The position numbers and the translations under genes were made by a program. DNA of 64,000 nucleotides from Dyadobacter sp. CY323. Lineage in GTDB: Bacteria > Bacteroidota > Bacteroidia > Cytophagales > Spirosomataceae. Of the stretch, positions 35,447 to 43,843 are shown one piece after another (the first letter of the stretch is position 1; each line of letters starts with the position of its first letter). Where the stretch lies: positions 248,001 through 312,000 of the forward strand of contig NZ_JAJUXH010000003.1 in NCBI RefSeq assembly GCF_021390245.1, given 5' to 3'. Below the pieces are notes generated by a model that was not told the origin of the DNA, did not search any database, and saw only the letters and a program-made list of their open reading frames with translations.

Positions 35447-35474
35447 GGATTTAGATTTTGAAGATGATCGCAGC

Positions 35475-36425
35475 CTAGGGCTGATTCTTTTGTAAACTGA
35501 TAAGCCGTTCCGTCGCTTTTGCCTTCATTTCCTTGTTCGCGGTTGAAAGCTGCAATCCGTCGTAAATTTGCTTCGCCTGGTCATAATATACCCTGCGGTC
35601 ATTTTTTCGGAGATTTCCCTGCGTCATAAGCTGGTAGTATCCCTCCGCTTCCGAGTATCTGAGCCATTCCCGGTACGTTACTGCGGTACCATTTTTGGCC
35701 GACAAACATTCATCCAATTGTTTTTGAATGGCCGCCGCATCTCCGCCTCCACCGCCGCTGCCAGACTTACCCGCGCGACAGTTATCCAGGTCTTTCTGAA
35801 CGAGGCTGAGTTTGGTCTGCAGTTCTTTCGGATCAGCACCGCCGCCGCCACCTCCGCCGCCACCTCCAGCAGCACCTGCCAGCAGCTGACGTTCCATTCC
35901 TTTTATTTCCAGATCTTTCATATTGATCTGATTCCGTAGATCATTCACCATTTGCATGTCAATGCCTTTACTATCCAAGGTTCTCCGGAGCTCTCCGATC
36001 GTTTGTCTGTAAGTCACCAGAGCTTCCGTCAGCTTTGCGATGCCCAGTGATAATCGCTTATTCTGTTCGTGCGTTGCAGAATTCGCCAGTGCATTGAAAT
36101 GACTCATAATCCCATTAATGCGACTTTCAATATCAACGAGTTGCGTCCGCGCCGTCGCTTTCGACATTTCGTCTGTCGCGCTGCTATATGCGCCATCGAG
36201 CTGGATCACCTTTCGCGAGATGTTGCTCAGTGTGTCCGTATCGGTCAGCATCGGAACCTGCTCGTCTACGATTTGCTTGAATTTGGTTGTTTCCGACTCG
36301 GCTACCGAGCCTGGTACCCGCAGAAGCAGGTACACCGCCAGCACCGGAAATGTCATGGAAAGCGCATACATCCCAATGAATTTTCCGATCGCCGTTTTCC
36401 GCTGATTTTTGTTAGTTGGTTCCAT
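35475..36425 (-). CDS. tssO: T6SS membrane protein TssO (subtype iii-specific)
   Basis: 316 residues. A short cytosolic start (MEPTNKNQRKTAIGKFIG) leads to one membrane helix at about residues 18-36 (YALSMTFPVLAVYLLL). A long alpha-helical, probably coiled-coil, periplasmic region follows (MLTDTDTLSNISRKVIQLDG, LSLGIAKLTEALVTYRQTIG). Two polyglycine tracts interrupt the second half (about 11 Gly near residue 190, then SGSGGGGGD near 220). The C-terminus is helical (SEAEGYYQLMTQGNLRKNDR). The layout matches TssO of Bacteroidota. It lies between tssK and clpV; the upstream gap of 192 bases carries REP-like repeats. Confidence 0.78.
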   Translation of the reverse strand: MEPTNKNQRKTAIGKFIGMYALSMTFPVLAVYLLLRVPGSVAESETTKFKQIVDEQVPMLTDTDTLSNISRKVIQLDGAYSSATDEMSKATARTQLVDIESRINGIMSHFNALANSATHEQNKRLSLGIAKLTEALVTYRQTIGELRRTLDSKGIDMQMVNDLRNQINMKDLEIKGMERQLLAGAAGGGGGGGGGGADPKELQTKLSLVQKDLDNCRAGKSGSGGGGGDAAAIQKQLDECLSAKNGTAVTYREWLRYSEAEGYYQLMTQGNLRKNDRRVYYDQAKQIYDGLQLSTANKEMKAKATERLISLQKNQP

Positions 36426-36496
36426 TTTTCTGGTTTTAGCCGATACTTTTAAGTCTTAGGCGACGCCGCTGGTCTCAGCCGACGCTATTAGTCGTA

Positions 36497-36588
36497 GCCG
36501 TTGGCTGAAGCCAACGGTCATTGATTATATCTGTGCTCCCAATCAATCTCCGTTGGTTTCAACCGACGGCACCGACGGCACCGACGGC
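36497..36588. repeat. Paired inverted REP-like elements plus 9-bp triplet repeat
   Basis: Element 1 (36497-36526) has the perfect stem CGTTGGCT-GA-AGCCAACG and the tail TCATTGATT. Element 2 (36541-36570) is inverted: AATCAATCT, then the stem CCGTTGGTT-TC-AACCGACGG. The tails face each other across 14 bases, like a BIME unit. ACCGACGGC is then repeated three times at 36562-36588. Located between tssK and tssO. Confidence 0.7.
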
Positions 36589-36617
36589 AGAGGGGTGTCG
36601 ACGGAGGACGATTTTAT

Positions 36618-37781
36618 TCACAATGGGCTCCACCGTGATTTTGTTTTTTCCTGTTGTACTGGTGGCTCGTGTACCGGACTTTCTATGATGAATACCTGCT
36701 GGCCTTTTCGTTTTCCGATAAATTCCAATTGGCTTAATTTCAGAAACAATGCTGCCCACATGCTGTAAAATCCATCGATTGTTCTGAGGCATGGAAGCAT
36801 GTCATTGTGGTTATAGTGAACCTGAATGACTGCGGTGATCTGCTTTTCTAAACTTCCCGGAGAATCGTCCGCCCATTCACCCAGATATGCCAGTAACTCT
36901 TCCTTTTCCCGATCGGTGAGGCATTCCAGCGAGGTGCGGATGCTTTGCACGGCCTGGATCATGGATACAATCATCGTCAGCGGGGGCTCAAAAGGGATTA
37001 ATCTTTGATAAGAAATATTCACCACTGCAAACACATTCACGAGCCTTTCCACGAGCAGCTGAACACTGTCAGACAATGTACTTTTCTGGCTTTTCGTCTT
37101 GATCTTCTGTATGATACGAAACGAGTAAGTTTCAATATCATTCAAATACCCGCCAAACCGGTTGTACCATTCCAGTAACCCTTTGTGGCTTTTTACAGCC
37201 CTGCTGGCCGGGATAAAATCGTGCATGACGCGCAACTCTGCATTACCGTATTCCAGCTTTCCGATAATCAACCCTGCGATGGCCCATTGTTCCGTATTAA
37301 TATGCTCGGCAGGAACGATGCTAATGCGGTAGGTTGGCGTAGTGTTCGGATGTCTGAATGGAATTTCGTTTTCCTGCGGGTTTCCGACTTGTGTCCTTTC
37401 AAATAAGCTGACGCTTAAAACAATGTATAGAACGAGATTCTGACTGGCTGGTAAATGATATTTTTCGGTAATGCTGGCCAGGGATGTTTCCAGCTTCAAC
37501 TCGTTGGCGGGCGTTACATCCAATAAACTTCCGTCTGGGGCAATTCCCAAACCTTTATCAATCCGGATCCTGATCTGCTGGCTGGCGTCTCCCAGAACCT
37601 GCATTTGCAACGCATCCAAACCATCGTTCGGAATAAGCAAACCGTAACTTACCGGTGTTTGAAAAATAGCCTGGGCGCGTCGTACCTGATCTGTGTGATG
37701 CTGATCTGTTTCGATAAAATGCTGTTTTGAGATTTTCATCCCATCTACCCAATTCACCGCCAGGTACCTAAAATCTGCCAT
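36618..37781 (-). CDS. tssK: T6SS baseplate-membrane adaptor TssK (subtype iii)
   Basis: The ATG at 37781 gives 387 residues (an upstream TTG at 37787 is less likely). MADFRYLAVNWVDGMKISKQ at the start resembles the N-terminal shoulder motif of TssK, where a Trp-x-x-Gly-Met near the start is usual. The middle has IRIRIDKGLGIAPDGSLLDV. The helical C-terminal region (SLECLTDREKEELLAYLGEW) would be the membrane-complex-binding head. TssK links baseplate wedges to the envelope complex. The gene is headed by two small regulators and followed by tssO. Confidence 0.78.
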   Translation of the reverse strand: MADFRYLAVNWVDGMKISKQHFIETDQHHTDQVRRAQAIFQTPVSYGLLIPNDGLDALQMQVLGDASQQIRIRIDKGLGIAPDGSLLDVTPANELKLETSLASITEKYHLPASQNLVLYIVLSVSLFERTQVGNPQENEIPFRHPNTTPTYRISIVPAEHINTEQWAIAGLIIGKLEYGNAELRVMHDFIPASRAVKSHKGLLEWYNRFGGYLNDIETYSFRIIQKIKTKSQKSTLSDSVQLLVERLVNVFAVVNISYQRLIPFEPPLTMIVSMIQAVQSIRTSLECLTDREKEELLAYLGEWADDSPGSLEKQITAVIQVHYNHNDMLPCLRTIDGFYSMWAALFLKLSQLEFIGKRKGQQVFIIESPVHEPPVQQEKTKSRWSPL

Positions 37782-37804
37782 ATCCAATTCGAATTTCTTA
37801 ATGA

Positions 37805-37987
37805 CTACATTTTCATCGCCGCTCTCACCAGCCCGATCACCGAATGCACTCCAAACTTCCTGAAAAGACTTCTGCGATAGGCCTCCACGGTGGAAATGCT
37901 GATCACCAGCCTTTCCGCAATCTCTTTTGAGCTCAGCTCATCCATGATAAGGTCCAGGATTTCCTTCTCGCGATTCGTCAGTTCCAT
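37805..37987 (-). CDS. Orphan LuxR/GerE-type HTH protein (60 aa)
   Basis: 60 residues, essentially only a LuxR-type DNA-binding domain: LTNREKEILDLIMDELSSKE, IAERLVISISTVEAYRRSLF, RKFGVHSVIGLVRAAMKM. The frame upstream of the ATG has no receiver or sensor domain before a stop codon, so it is not simply the tail of a longer ORF. It lies 23 bases upstream of tssK and downstream of a second LuxR-type regulator. Single-domain GerE-like regulators exist. It may directly control the T6SS operon or compete with its neighbour for sites (inference). Confidence 0.7.
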   Translation of the reverse strand: MELTNREKEILDLIMDELSSKEIAERLVISISTVEAYRRSLFRKFGVHSVIGLVRAAMKM

Positions 37988-38129
37988 AATTAAAATGCTT
38001 AGACAAAATTGCCGAGTACGAAGCGCTATTTCAATCGACGGATACCCTGATTTTAATTACGATTTACCCTGATTTTTTTCGGGATTCCGGAGGGGTTTCT
38101 AAGGGTTTTCCATCAGTGAACAATGGATT

Positions 38130-38780
38130 TCAAACGACGCCCATGCGGACAGCTACTTTGGTCAAGCCTACGGAATTCTTGACTCCGAGCTTGTGAAAAA
38201 GGTTTCTGCGATGCGTTTCAACGGTTTTGTCGCTGATACAAAGTTCGTTTGCAATGCGATTTGTGGAGTACTCGCTTGCGACCAGTCTTAGGATCTCTAC
38301 TTCTCTTTTGCTCAAAAAATCCCGGGTGGTAGGTGCCGGTTCTTGTATAAAATTATCCAGGGAACTCTCCGCCAGTTTAATCATGACTTCCTGACCATAA
38401 TATACTTTTCCTTCCGAAACAGCCCGGATTGCCCGCTCCCATTCATCCAGTTCAGCCTCAAAAACGATATAACCACTTACCCCCGATCGCACCACTTCTC
38501 TCACTGACTCCGTCGACGGACTAGGTGCAAGAAGCAAAAATTTTAGTTTCGGGTATAATTTGCGGATTTTAAGGATTTGATCGGCGGTTTTTTCGGCATG
38601 ATGTGCAAACACGACGATAATGTCAATTTCTTTCAGGTAGGGCAGTTGTGTAATGTGTTCGAGGCTGTCACACTTTCCAACCAATGCAATGTAGGATCTT
38701 CGCCTCAGCCATTCTGCAACTGCCTCGCACTCCAGCGGATGGGGGTGCACCAGGCAGGCATGAGTAATAGCATTTTCCAT
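38130..38780 (-). CDS. NarL-like regulator with degenerate receiver domain
   Basis: 216 residues. The N-terminal 120 residues keep the receiver layout (CLVHPHPLECEAVAEWLRRR, EIDIIVVFAHH, SGVSGYIVFEAELDEWERAI) but lack key residues. The acidic pair is His12-Pro13, the phosphoacceptor position is Phe58, and the conserved Lys of GYxxK is replaced by Phe107. The C-terminal LuxR HTH is intact (FLSKREVEILRLVASEYSTN, IANELCISDKTVETHRRNLF). It cannot be phosphorylated in the normal way. It is first gene of the T6SS block with a good promoter 28 bases upstream of the start region. It likely regulates the cluster. Confidence 0.82.
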   Translation of the reverse strand: MENAITHACLVHPHPLECEAVAEWLRRRSYIALVGKCDSLEHITQLPYLKEIDIIVVFAHHAEKTADQILKIRKLYPKLKFLLLAPSPSTESVREVVRSGVSGYIVFEAELDEWERAIRAVSEGKVYYGQEVMIKLAESSLDNFIQEPAPTTRDFLSKREVEILRLVASEYSTNRIANELCISDKTVETHRRNLFHKLGVKNSVGLTKVAVRMGVV

Positions 38781-38814
38781 GTTTTCCGGGGTTGAGTGTT
38801 TAGATTCAGGAAGT

Positions 38815-38846
38815 CAAAGGTAGTCTTTCAATACACCTGGCGTCAA
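38815..38846 (-). promoter_or_regulatory. Predicted promoter heading the T6SS locus
   Basis: On the minus strand TTG (38846-38844), a 21-base spacer and TACCTTTG (38822-38815) match the Bacteroidota consensus. Transcription would begin near 38808, about 28 bases before the regulator ATG. The rest of the gap to 39086 holds an imperfect direct repeat around TAAACACTTA (about 38961-38986) and no gene. Confidence 0.6.
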
Positions 38847-39086
38847 TACGTTAAAGTACAGGAAAACGCAGGTAAGATTACCTGGTTTCCCAGAAACACC
38901 TGATAATTAAGTCATTTATCCTCAATGATAAAAGGATTTAAATTAGGGAATTCAACTATAAGGTAAACACTTAGGGGTTAACACTTACTCTGATGTATAT
39001 ACGTTGTAGCAAAAATTAAATTCGAAGTGAAGAAGCACGTATGGTTACTAGTGATAAAGGGTGAATTTACCTGATCGTGAATCTGG

Positions 39087-40205
39087 TTATTCTTTCAGTC
39101 TGCCGTACTTGCGCATAACCTGCAACACCTTATCTTTCGGGATCTCTTCTACTATATGTCCCTGCGTGCCTTCCATTGTTCTAGCCATAAAAAGCGAATT
39201 GATGATCGCTTCCTCCGTGGATTCTATGGCAGCCAGAAAAAGAGGTGAAGTGTAATCGTTATGTAAAAAATTGCCCGTGAAGATACTCTCCGAGGTTTCG
39301 TGCGACACGATGTTTGCAGTCGAGAATGCGATCACGTAATCTCCGCTGCCGTTTGCAGCAATTCCGCCGGTTTGTGCCATTCCCATGAAAACCCGTTTCG
39401 CAAGCCTTTTCAGATTCCTTGCATCCAGCGGAGCATCTGTCGCGACGACCATCATGCATGAACCGTCCGCTGATTTATCCAGTGTTTCTTTAAAAGAATA
39501 CTTTCCCAGTTCCTGCCCCACCGGCACTCCATTGATTTTCAAAACTCCCCCGAAATTAGTTTGTACCAATACGCCCACCGTGTAGCCGCCCAGTTTCTCC
39601 GGAAGTTTGCGGGAGGCTGTTCCAATTCCGCCTTTCCACCCAAAACAAACGGTGCCCGTTCCGGCTCCAACATTACCTTCGGCCACAATGCCACTTTCGG
39701 CCTGCGCCAATGCATTCAATATATGGTCTTTCCTGACGTGGCGGCCGCGGATATCGTTGAGAAACCCGTCATTGGTTTCCCCTACAACGGGATTCACGGA
39801 TCTCACATTCTCATTTCCTTTTTGTCCCAGCGTCCAATCGATAATGGCGTCGGCAGCTGTGGGGACGCTCAATGTATTGGTCAGTACAATCGGTGATTCG
39901 ATTGTTCCCAACTCCTCCACCTGCGAATATCCTGCCAGCTTTCCAAAACCATTGCCAATGTACATGGCAGCCTGTACTTTTTGCTGAAAAAGATTTCCTT
40001 CATGTGGGAGGATAACAGTCACACCTGTACGTACATCTGCACCTTCGACAAGCGTTACCTGGCCTACTTTGACGCCTTTTACATCGGTAATGGCATTGTT
40101 GGCGCCGGCAGGCATTACACCGATAACAATTCCCAGCTCACGTGCACGCTTTTGCGCCTCGGTAATCAGAGGGAACAGCAGGAGCAGCAACAATATCTTT
40201 TTCAT
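39087..40205 (-). CDS. P1-family (DmpA-like, S58) aminopeptidase
   Basis: The ATG at 40205 gives 372 residues and a signal peptide MKKILLLLLLFPLITEAQ; an upstream ATG at 40226 adds 7. The family signature is clear: LGIVIGVMPAGANNAITDVK, VKVGQVTLVEG, RTGVTVILPHEGN, SPIVLTNTLSV, and the autocatalytic cleavage site GSCMMVVATDAPL with Ser as N-terminal nucleophile of the processed subunit. DmpA enzymes release N-terminal L-amino acids or D-esters. Exported to the periplasm. It has no obvious link to the neighbouring T6SS and is separated from the TonB operon by a strong terminator. Confidence 0.9.
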   Translation of the reverse strand: MKKILLLLLLFPLITEAQKRARELGIVIGVMPAGANNAITDVKGVKVGQVTLVEGADVRTGVTVILPHEGNLFQQKVQAAMYIGNGFGKLAGYSQVEELGTIESPIVLTNTLSVPTAADAIIDWTLGQKGNENVRSVNPVVGETNDGFLNDIRGRHVRKDHILNALAQAESGIVAEGNVGAGTGTVCFGWKGGIGTASRKLPEKLGGYTVGVLVQTNFGGVLKINGVPVGQELGKYSFKETLDKSADGSCMMVVATDAPLDARNLKRLAKRVFMGMAQTGGIAANGSGDYVIAFSTANIVSHETSESIFTGNFLHNDYTSPLFLAAIESTEEAIINSLFMARTMEGTQGHIVEEIPKDKVLQVMRKYGRLKE

Positions 40206-40240
40206 TCCGTAATTCGTTCGGTTCAAAATTGAAATATAAT

Positions 40241-40277
40241 AAAAAATCCACTGGCAAATTGGAGTCTGCCAGTGGAT
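40241..40277 (-). terminator. Terminator of the TonB receptor/DUF4249 operon
   Basis: A perfect 11-bp stem, ATCCACTGGCA (40246-40256) with TGCCAGTGGAT (40267-40277), is followed on the minus strand by TTTTT. It starts 22 bases after the DUF4249 stop. Confidence 0.9.
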
Positions 40278-40298
40278 AAAGAAGTCTGGATAAAAAGA

Positions 40299-41228
40299 TC
40301 AATCTTCGTCAGGACGGGCTTTTTCAGGATCGATGATCGTTTCTTTCCGGCTCACTGCCGATGCCGCAAAAAAACCAAGTGCAGGCTTCCCTTTCGGATC
40401 CGAGTTTACTACATTGGATTTGATATTCGCAATCGGTGTTGCGAACAATCCCCCGTTCTGCGCCTGTTCACGTATTTGTTTTAAGTACTCGAAAGTTTCA
40501 TTCGTAATGCTGTGCAACTCAACGCCGACAGATGCGCCTGCAGAGTAAAGCGAATCGGTCGTAATGGATTGCCGGAGCGGGAGAATGAAAATCAACCCGT
40601 CGGAAGGCGCGCCTGAGCCAAATGCAGCATCATAAGCAATGGAAATGCCAGTCGCTTTATCCACCGTAGCTTTTCCTCTGATCACCGGTTTTATCCAATA
40701 GGTATTTCCTACACCGACCAGATCCCGGGCATAAAATTCGGCGATATAACCTTCCTGCGGACCCTTATCCGGCTTAAATGGCAATTTCTCTTTGGTATAA
40801 ACAACAGAATCAACCGTTGGTACCGGATTCAGTTTTGTGCTCGCCGTGTATACTTCAGTTCCGTTGGTGATTTTCAAAGAGTATGTTCTTCCGATTTTTC
40901 CAAGTGTATCGGTTCCAGTTTTTTGCCAGATGTATTCTCCGTTTGCCGAGAGATCTTCAAATTTGTAAATACTACCTTTATCGTCCGTCACAATCACTTC
41001 TGCACTTAAAACCGGCTTTGGCGTTCCATTATCAAAGTAGCTGGAAGACAAGCTTAACCTTATTTTCTGGGGTCCCGGCTGGTTCGTGATCCAACCATCC
41101 ACCACCAGCTGGGCAGGCCCGGTTTCTGTTTCGAGGTCGATTACATCTTCGCATGAGGTGAGAAAAAGCGCTGACGTAATGGCCAGTATCCAAATTTTCA
41201 AACTAACTATCTTCTTAAGATTTTCCAT
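40299..41228 (-). CDS. DUF4249 lipoprotein
   Basis: The ATG at 41228 gives 309 residues and a lipoprotein signal ending ALFLTSC (Cys26). A longer reading from TTG at 41258 is unlikely. The start EDVIDLETETGPAQLVVDGW and the motif ITNQPGPQKIRLSLSSSYFD are typical of DUF4249, a family encoded next to TonB-dependent receptors in Bacteroidota, probably the outer-membrane lipoprotein partner of the receptor. It follows the receptor gene by 26 bases. The ligand is unknown; iron complexes have been suggested for some members. Confidence 0.88.
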   Translation of the reverse strand: MENLKKIVSLKIWILAITSALFLTSCEDVIDLETETGPAQLVVDGWITNQPGPQKIRLSLSSSYFDNGTPKPVLSAEVIVTDDKGSIYKFEDLSANGEYIWQKTGTDTLGKIGRTYSLKITNGTEVYTASTKLNPVPTVDSVVYTKEKLPFKPDKGPQEGYIAEFYARDLVGVGNTYWIKPVIRGKATVDKATGISIAYDAAFGSGAPSDGLIFILPLRQSITTDSLYSAGASVGVELHSITNETFEYLKQIREQAQNGGLFATPIANIKSNVVNSDPKGKPALGFFAASAVSRKETIIDPEKARPDED

Positions 41229-41254
41229 GTATTGTTTCTGGCTAATGCTGTTTA

Positions 41255-43627
41255 TCAAAATTTGAAGTTGTAGGTAATGGCAGGAATGAAGTTTCCAATC
41301 ACTGCATAGCGAACTGCTTCTGTTTTTAATGGCGTATCCTCGTTTGCCCGGGTGTACACCGAAAATGGGTTCCGGCGGTTGTATACATTATACACCGAAA
41401 ATACCCACTCCCCTTCTCCGGTTTTGAACAATTTCCTTTTCGCTTTCAGGGTTGCTGCGAGGTCCAGACGATGGTATGCGGGAATGCGGTTGTTGTTTCT
41501 TGCACCCTTGTAGTTGTTACCAATCGGCCAGCCGCCCCATTCATACCGGTTTGTCGGGAAAGTAGCAGGAGTACCGGATGCAATGGTGAAGTTTGCCGAG
41601 AGTGACAGTCGTTTTTTCAGCTCATAAATGGCAACTGACGTGAAATTGTGGGGCTTATCAAATCTTGCAGGAAACCAGTCATTATTATTGATCGTTTCGA
41701 CATTCCGCTCCGTTTTCGATAAGGTATAGCTCACCCAGCCTGTCAGTTTTCCTTTATTCTTTTTAAGATAAAATTCAGCACCATAAGCCCGGCCTTTGCC
41801 GAAAAGCAGGTCACCTGCTACAAACTGGTTCAAGAGCAGATCAGAACCCGGCACGTAATCAATCTGGTTGTAAAGCTTTTTGTAATACACCTCCACCGAC
41901 GCTTCATACGTATTGTTTTTGAAATTCTGAAACCAGCCTAATGCAACCTGATCTGCTTTTTCAGGCTGAATATTAAGCGAACTCAATGTCCAGACATCCA
42001 GCGGAGAGCTCGCAGCAGTATTCGATAAAAGGTGAAGATACTGAGCAGTACGATTGTAACTGGCTTTAATTGATGTGGTTGAATTGATACCTACATTCAC
42101 AGAAGCCCGCGGCTCCCAGTTTCCATAACTCTTGATCTTATCGCCTTTTTTATAGGTTGTTCCGGGAAAAACCGGCTCTTTTCGCTGGCCGTTGGCTATT
42201 TGCCGGTATTCATATTCGGTACCGGGGCCCAGACTTCTGAAATAAGAATAACGGATCCCGTATTGAAGGGAAATATTATCGGTCAGTTTCTGCTCATTTC
42301 CGATGTATAATGCAGATTCATCTGCATATCTCGGTTCAAGGCTGATGTCGGTATTTTCCCCCTCGGATACGGCAATTGCTTTTCCGGGACGGCTATCATA
42401 GTAAATGTACTGTCCGCCAAAAGTCAGCTGGTTGTTTGGGGTAATGTAATACGTAAAGTCAGGTTTAATGCTGGAACTGATGATCTTGGATTTCCAGTCG
42501 AACTTGTCTTTTGCGTCCGGTTTGTTTGTGTTCTGGCCTAATGAATAATCGTAGTTACTGTAATAGCCGGTCAGGTTCATGAAAAGCTTGTTGGAAAAAA
42601 TGTGGTTCCAACGCGCAGTAGCCGTCGCATTACCCCAGCCAAAACCAAAGTCGCCGCCACCAAAGACGTCTTTCCCAAAATAACCCGACGCGTAAAATGT
42701 ATCCTTATTTCCAAGCTGATAATTGACTTTCGCAGTCAGGTCGTAGAAATAAAATTTCGAGTCTTTCAGATCAGAATTTAAAAAAGGCTTGGCAAGTACA
42801 TCGATATAGGAACGGCGTCCGGCCACAATGAACGAACCTTTGCTTTTTGCGAATGGCTGCTCATACGTAAGTCTGGAAAAAATAGTACCGATCCCACCGT
42901 TGATCTCCCGTTTTTTAGCATTTCCTTCTTTCATCCTGACATCCAGAATGGAAGAAATGCGACCGCCATACTGCGCTGGAATCCCACCTTTAATGAGCTT
43001 GACATCTTTTACTGCATCCGGATTAAAAACGGAGAAAAACCCGAAAAGGTGGGACGAATTATAAACCGGTGCTTCATCGAGCAACACCAGGTTTTGAGAA
43101 ATATCACCGCCGCGCACATTAAAGCCGGAAGCCCCCTCGCCCACCGTGGTAACGCCGGGCAACAGCTGGATGCTGCGGATCAAATCCACTTCCCCGAGTA
43201 ATGCAGGCATTTTCCGGATCGTTTTCATCTCCACCTTATTGACCGACATTTCGATCCCGCGGACGTTCTCGTCTTCTTTTGCTGTTGAAATGGTGACTTC
43301 TTCAAGTTCATTACTTTCGTCGGTCATTTCGATACTGATGGTCTTATCACTATCCAGCGCCAGACTTTTGATCGTTTTTTGATACCCGATGTACGTAAAA
43401 ACCAGATTGTAATCTCCTTCTGGAAGGGTGAGTGAATAGAAACCATACGAATTGGTTACCACGCCGGTTGCCGCCTCGCGGACATAGACAGAAACGCCGA
43501 TCAGTCCCTCGCCGTTTGCATTATCCTTCACAAACCCGCTGACAGTATGCCGGTTCTGACCCAGCACTGGCAAACTAAGGCAAAAAAGAAGAACGATAGA
43601 TGAGTAGTAGAAAATCTTATTTTTCAT
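41255..43627 (-). CDS. TonB-dependent outer-membrane receptor
   Basis: The ATG at 43627 gives 790 residues; signal peptide ends LSLPVLGQ. A carboxypeptidase-regulatory-like domain (HTVSGFVKDNANGEGLIGVS) precedes a plug domain (LLPGVTTVGEGASGFNVRGG, VYNSSHLFGFFSVFNPDAVK, GGIPAQYGGRISSILDVRMK). A 22-strand barrel then ends in an aromatic residue (AITYNFKF). It imports a ligand across the outer membrane using TonB/ExbBD energy. The DUF4249 lipoprotein follows in the same operon. Not SusC-like: there is no SusD, and the plug sequence belongs to the DUF4249-paired class. Confidence 0.92.
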   Translation of the reverse strand: MKNKIFYYSSIVLLFCLSLPVLGQNRHTVSGFVKDNANGEGLIGVSVYVREAATGVVTNSYGFYSLTLPEGDYNLVFTYIGYQKTIKSLALDSDKTISIEMTDESNELEEVTISTAKEDENVRGIEMSVNKVEMKTIRKMPALLGEVDLIRSIQLLPGVTTVGEGASGFNVRGGDISQNLVLLDEAPVYNSSHLFGFFSVFNPDAVKDVKLIKGGIPAQYGGRISSILDVRMKEGNAKKREINGGIGTIFSRLTYEQPFAKSKGSFIVAGRRSYIDVLAKPFLNSDLKDSKFYFYDLTAKVNYQLGNKDTFYASGYFGKDVFGGGDFGFGWGNATATARWNHIFSNKLFMNLTGYYSNYDYSLGQNTNKPDAKDKFDWKSKIISSSIKPDFTYYITPNNQLTFGGQYIYYDSRPGKAIAVSEGENTDISLEPRYADESALYIGNEQKLTDNISLQYGIRYSYFRSLGPGTEYEYRQIANGQRKEPVFPGTTYKKGDKIKSYGNWEPRASVNVGINSTTSIKASYNRTAQYLHLLSNTAASSPLDVWTLSSLNIQPEKADQVALGWFQNFKNNTYEASVEVYYKKLYNQIDYVPGSDLLLNQFVAGDLLFGKGRAYGAEFYLKKNKGKLTGWVSYTLSKTERNVETINNNDWFPARFDKPHNFTSVAIYELKKRLSLSANFTIASGTPATFPTNRYEWGGWPIGNNYKGARNNNRIPAYHRLDLAATLKAKRKLFKTGEGEWVFSVYNVYNRRNPFSVYTRANEDTPLKTEAVRYAVIGNFIPAITYNFKF

Positions 43628-43843
43628 GGGCTTTACTTTTTGAACTTTTCCTTTTTCTGAGAGACAACTCACATTGTACTTCCCCTTAAAAACGTGCCGG
43701 TTAATTATTCATTAGCCGTTTGAATAGTGACAAAGCACGTGTTAATGAGCTTAATATGACAGGAAAAAATGACGAACTAGCGAAAAAAGGGAATAAGTGG
43801 CCGATCAGCAAAAATGAAGCCATAAAAATAAAATGGTATTTTT

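Noticed and set aside
16282-38780. Extracellular contractile injection system (Afp/PVC type) or R-type tailocin
   Set aside because: Presence of ClpV, TssK, TssN, TssO, Hcp and VgrG, and no tape-measure or tail-fibre genes, points to a T6SS.
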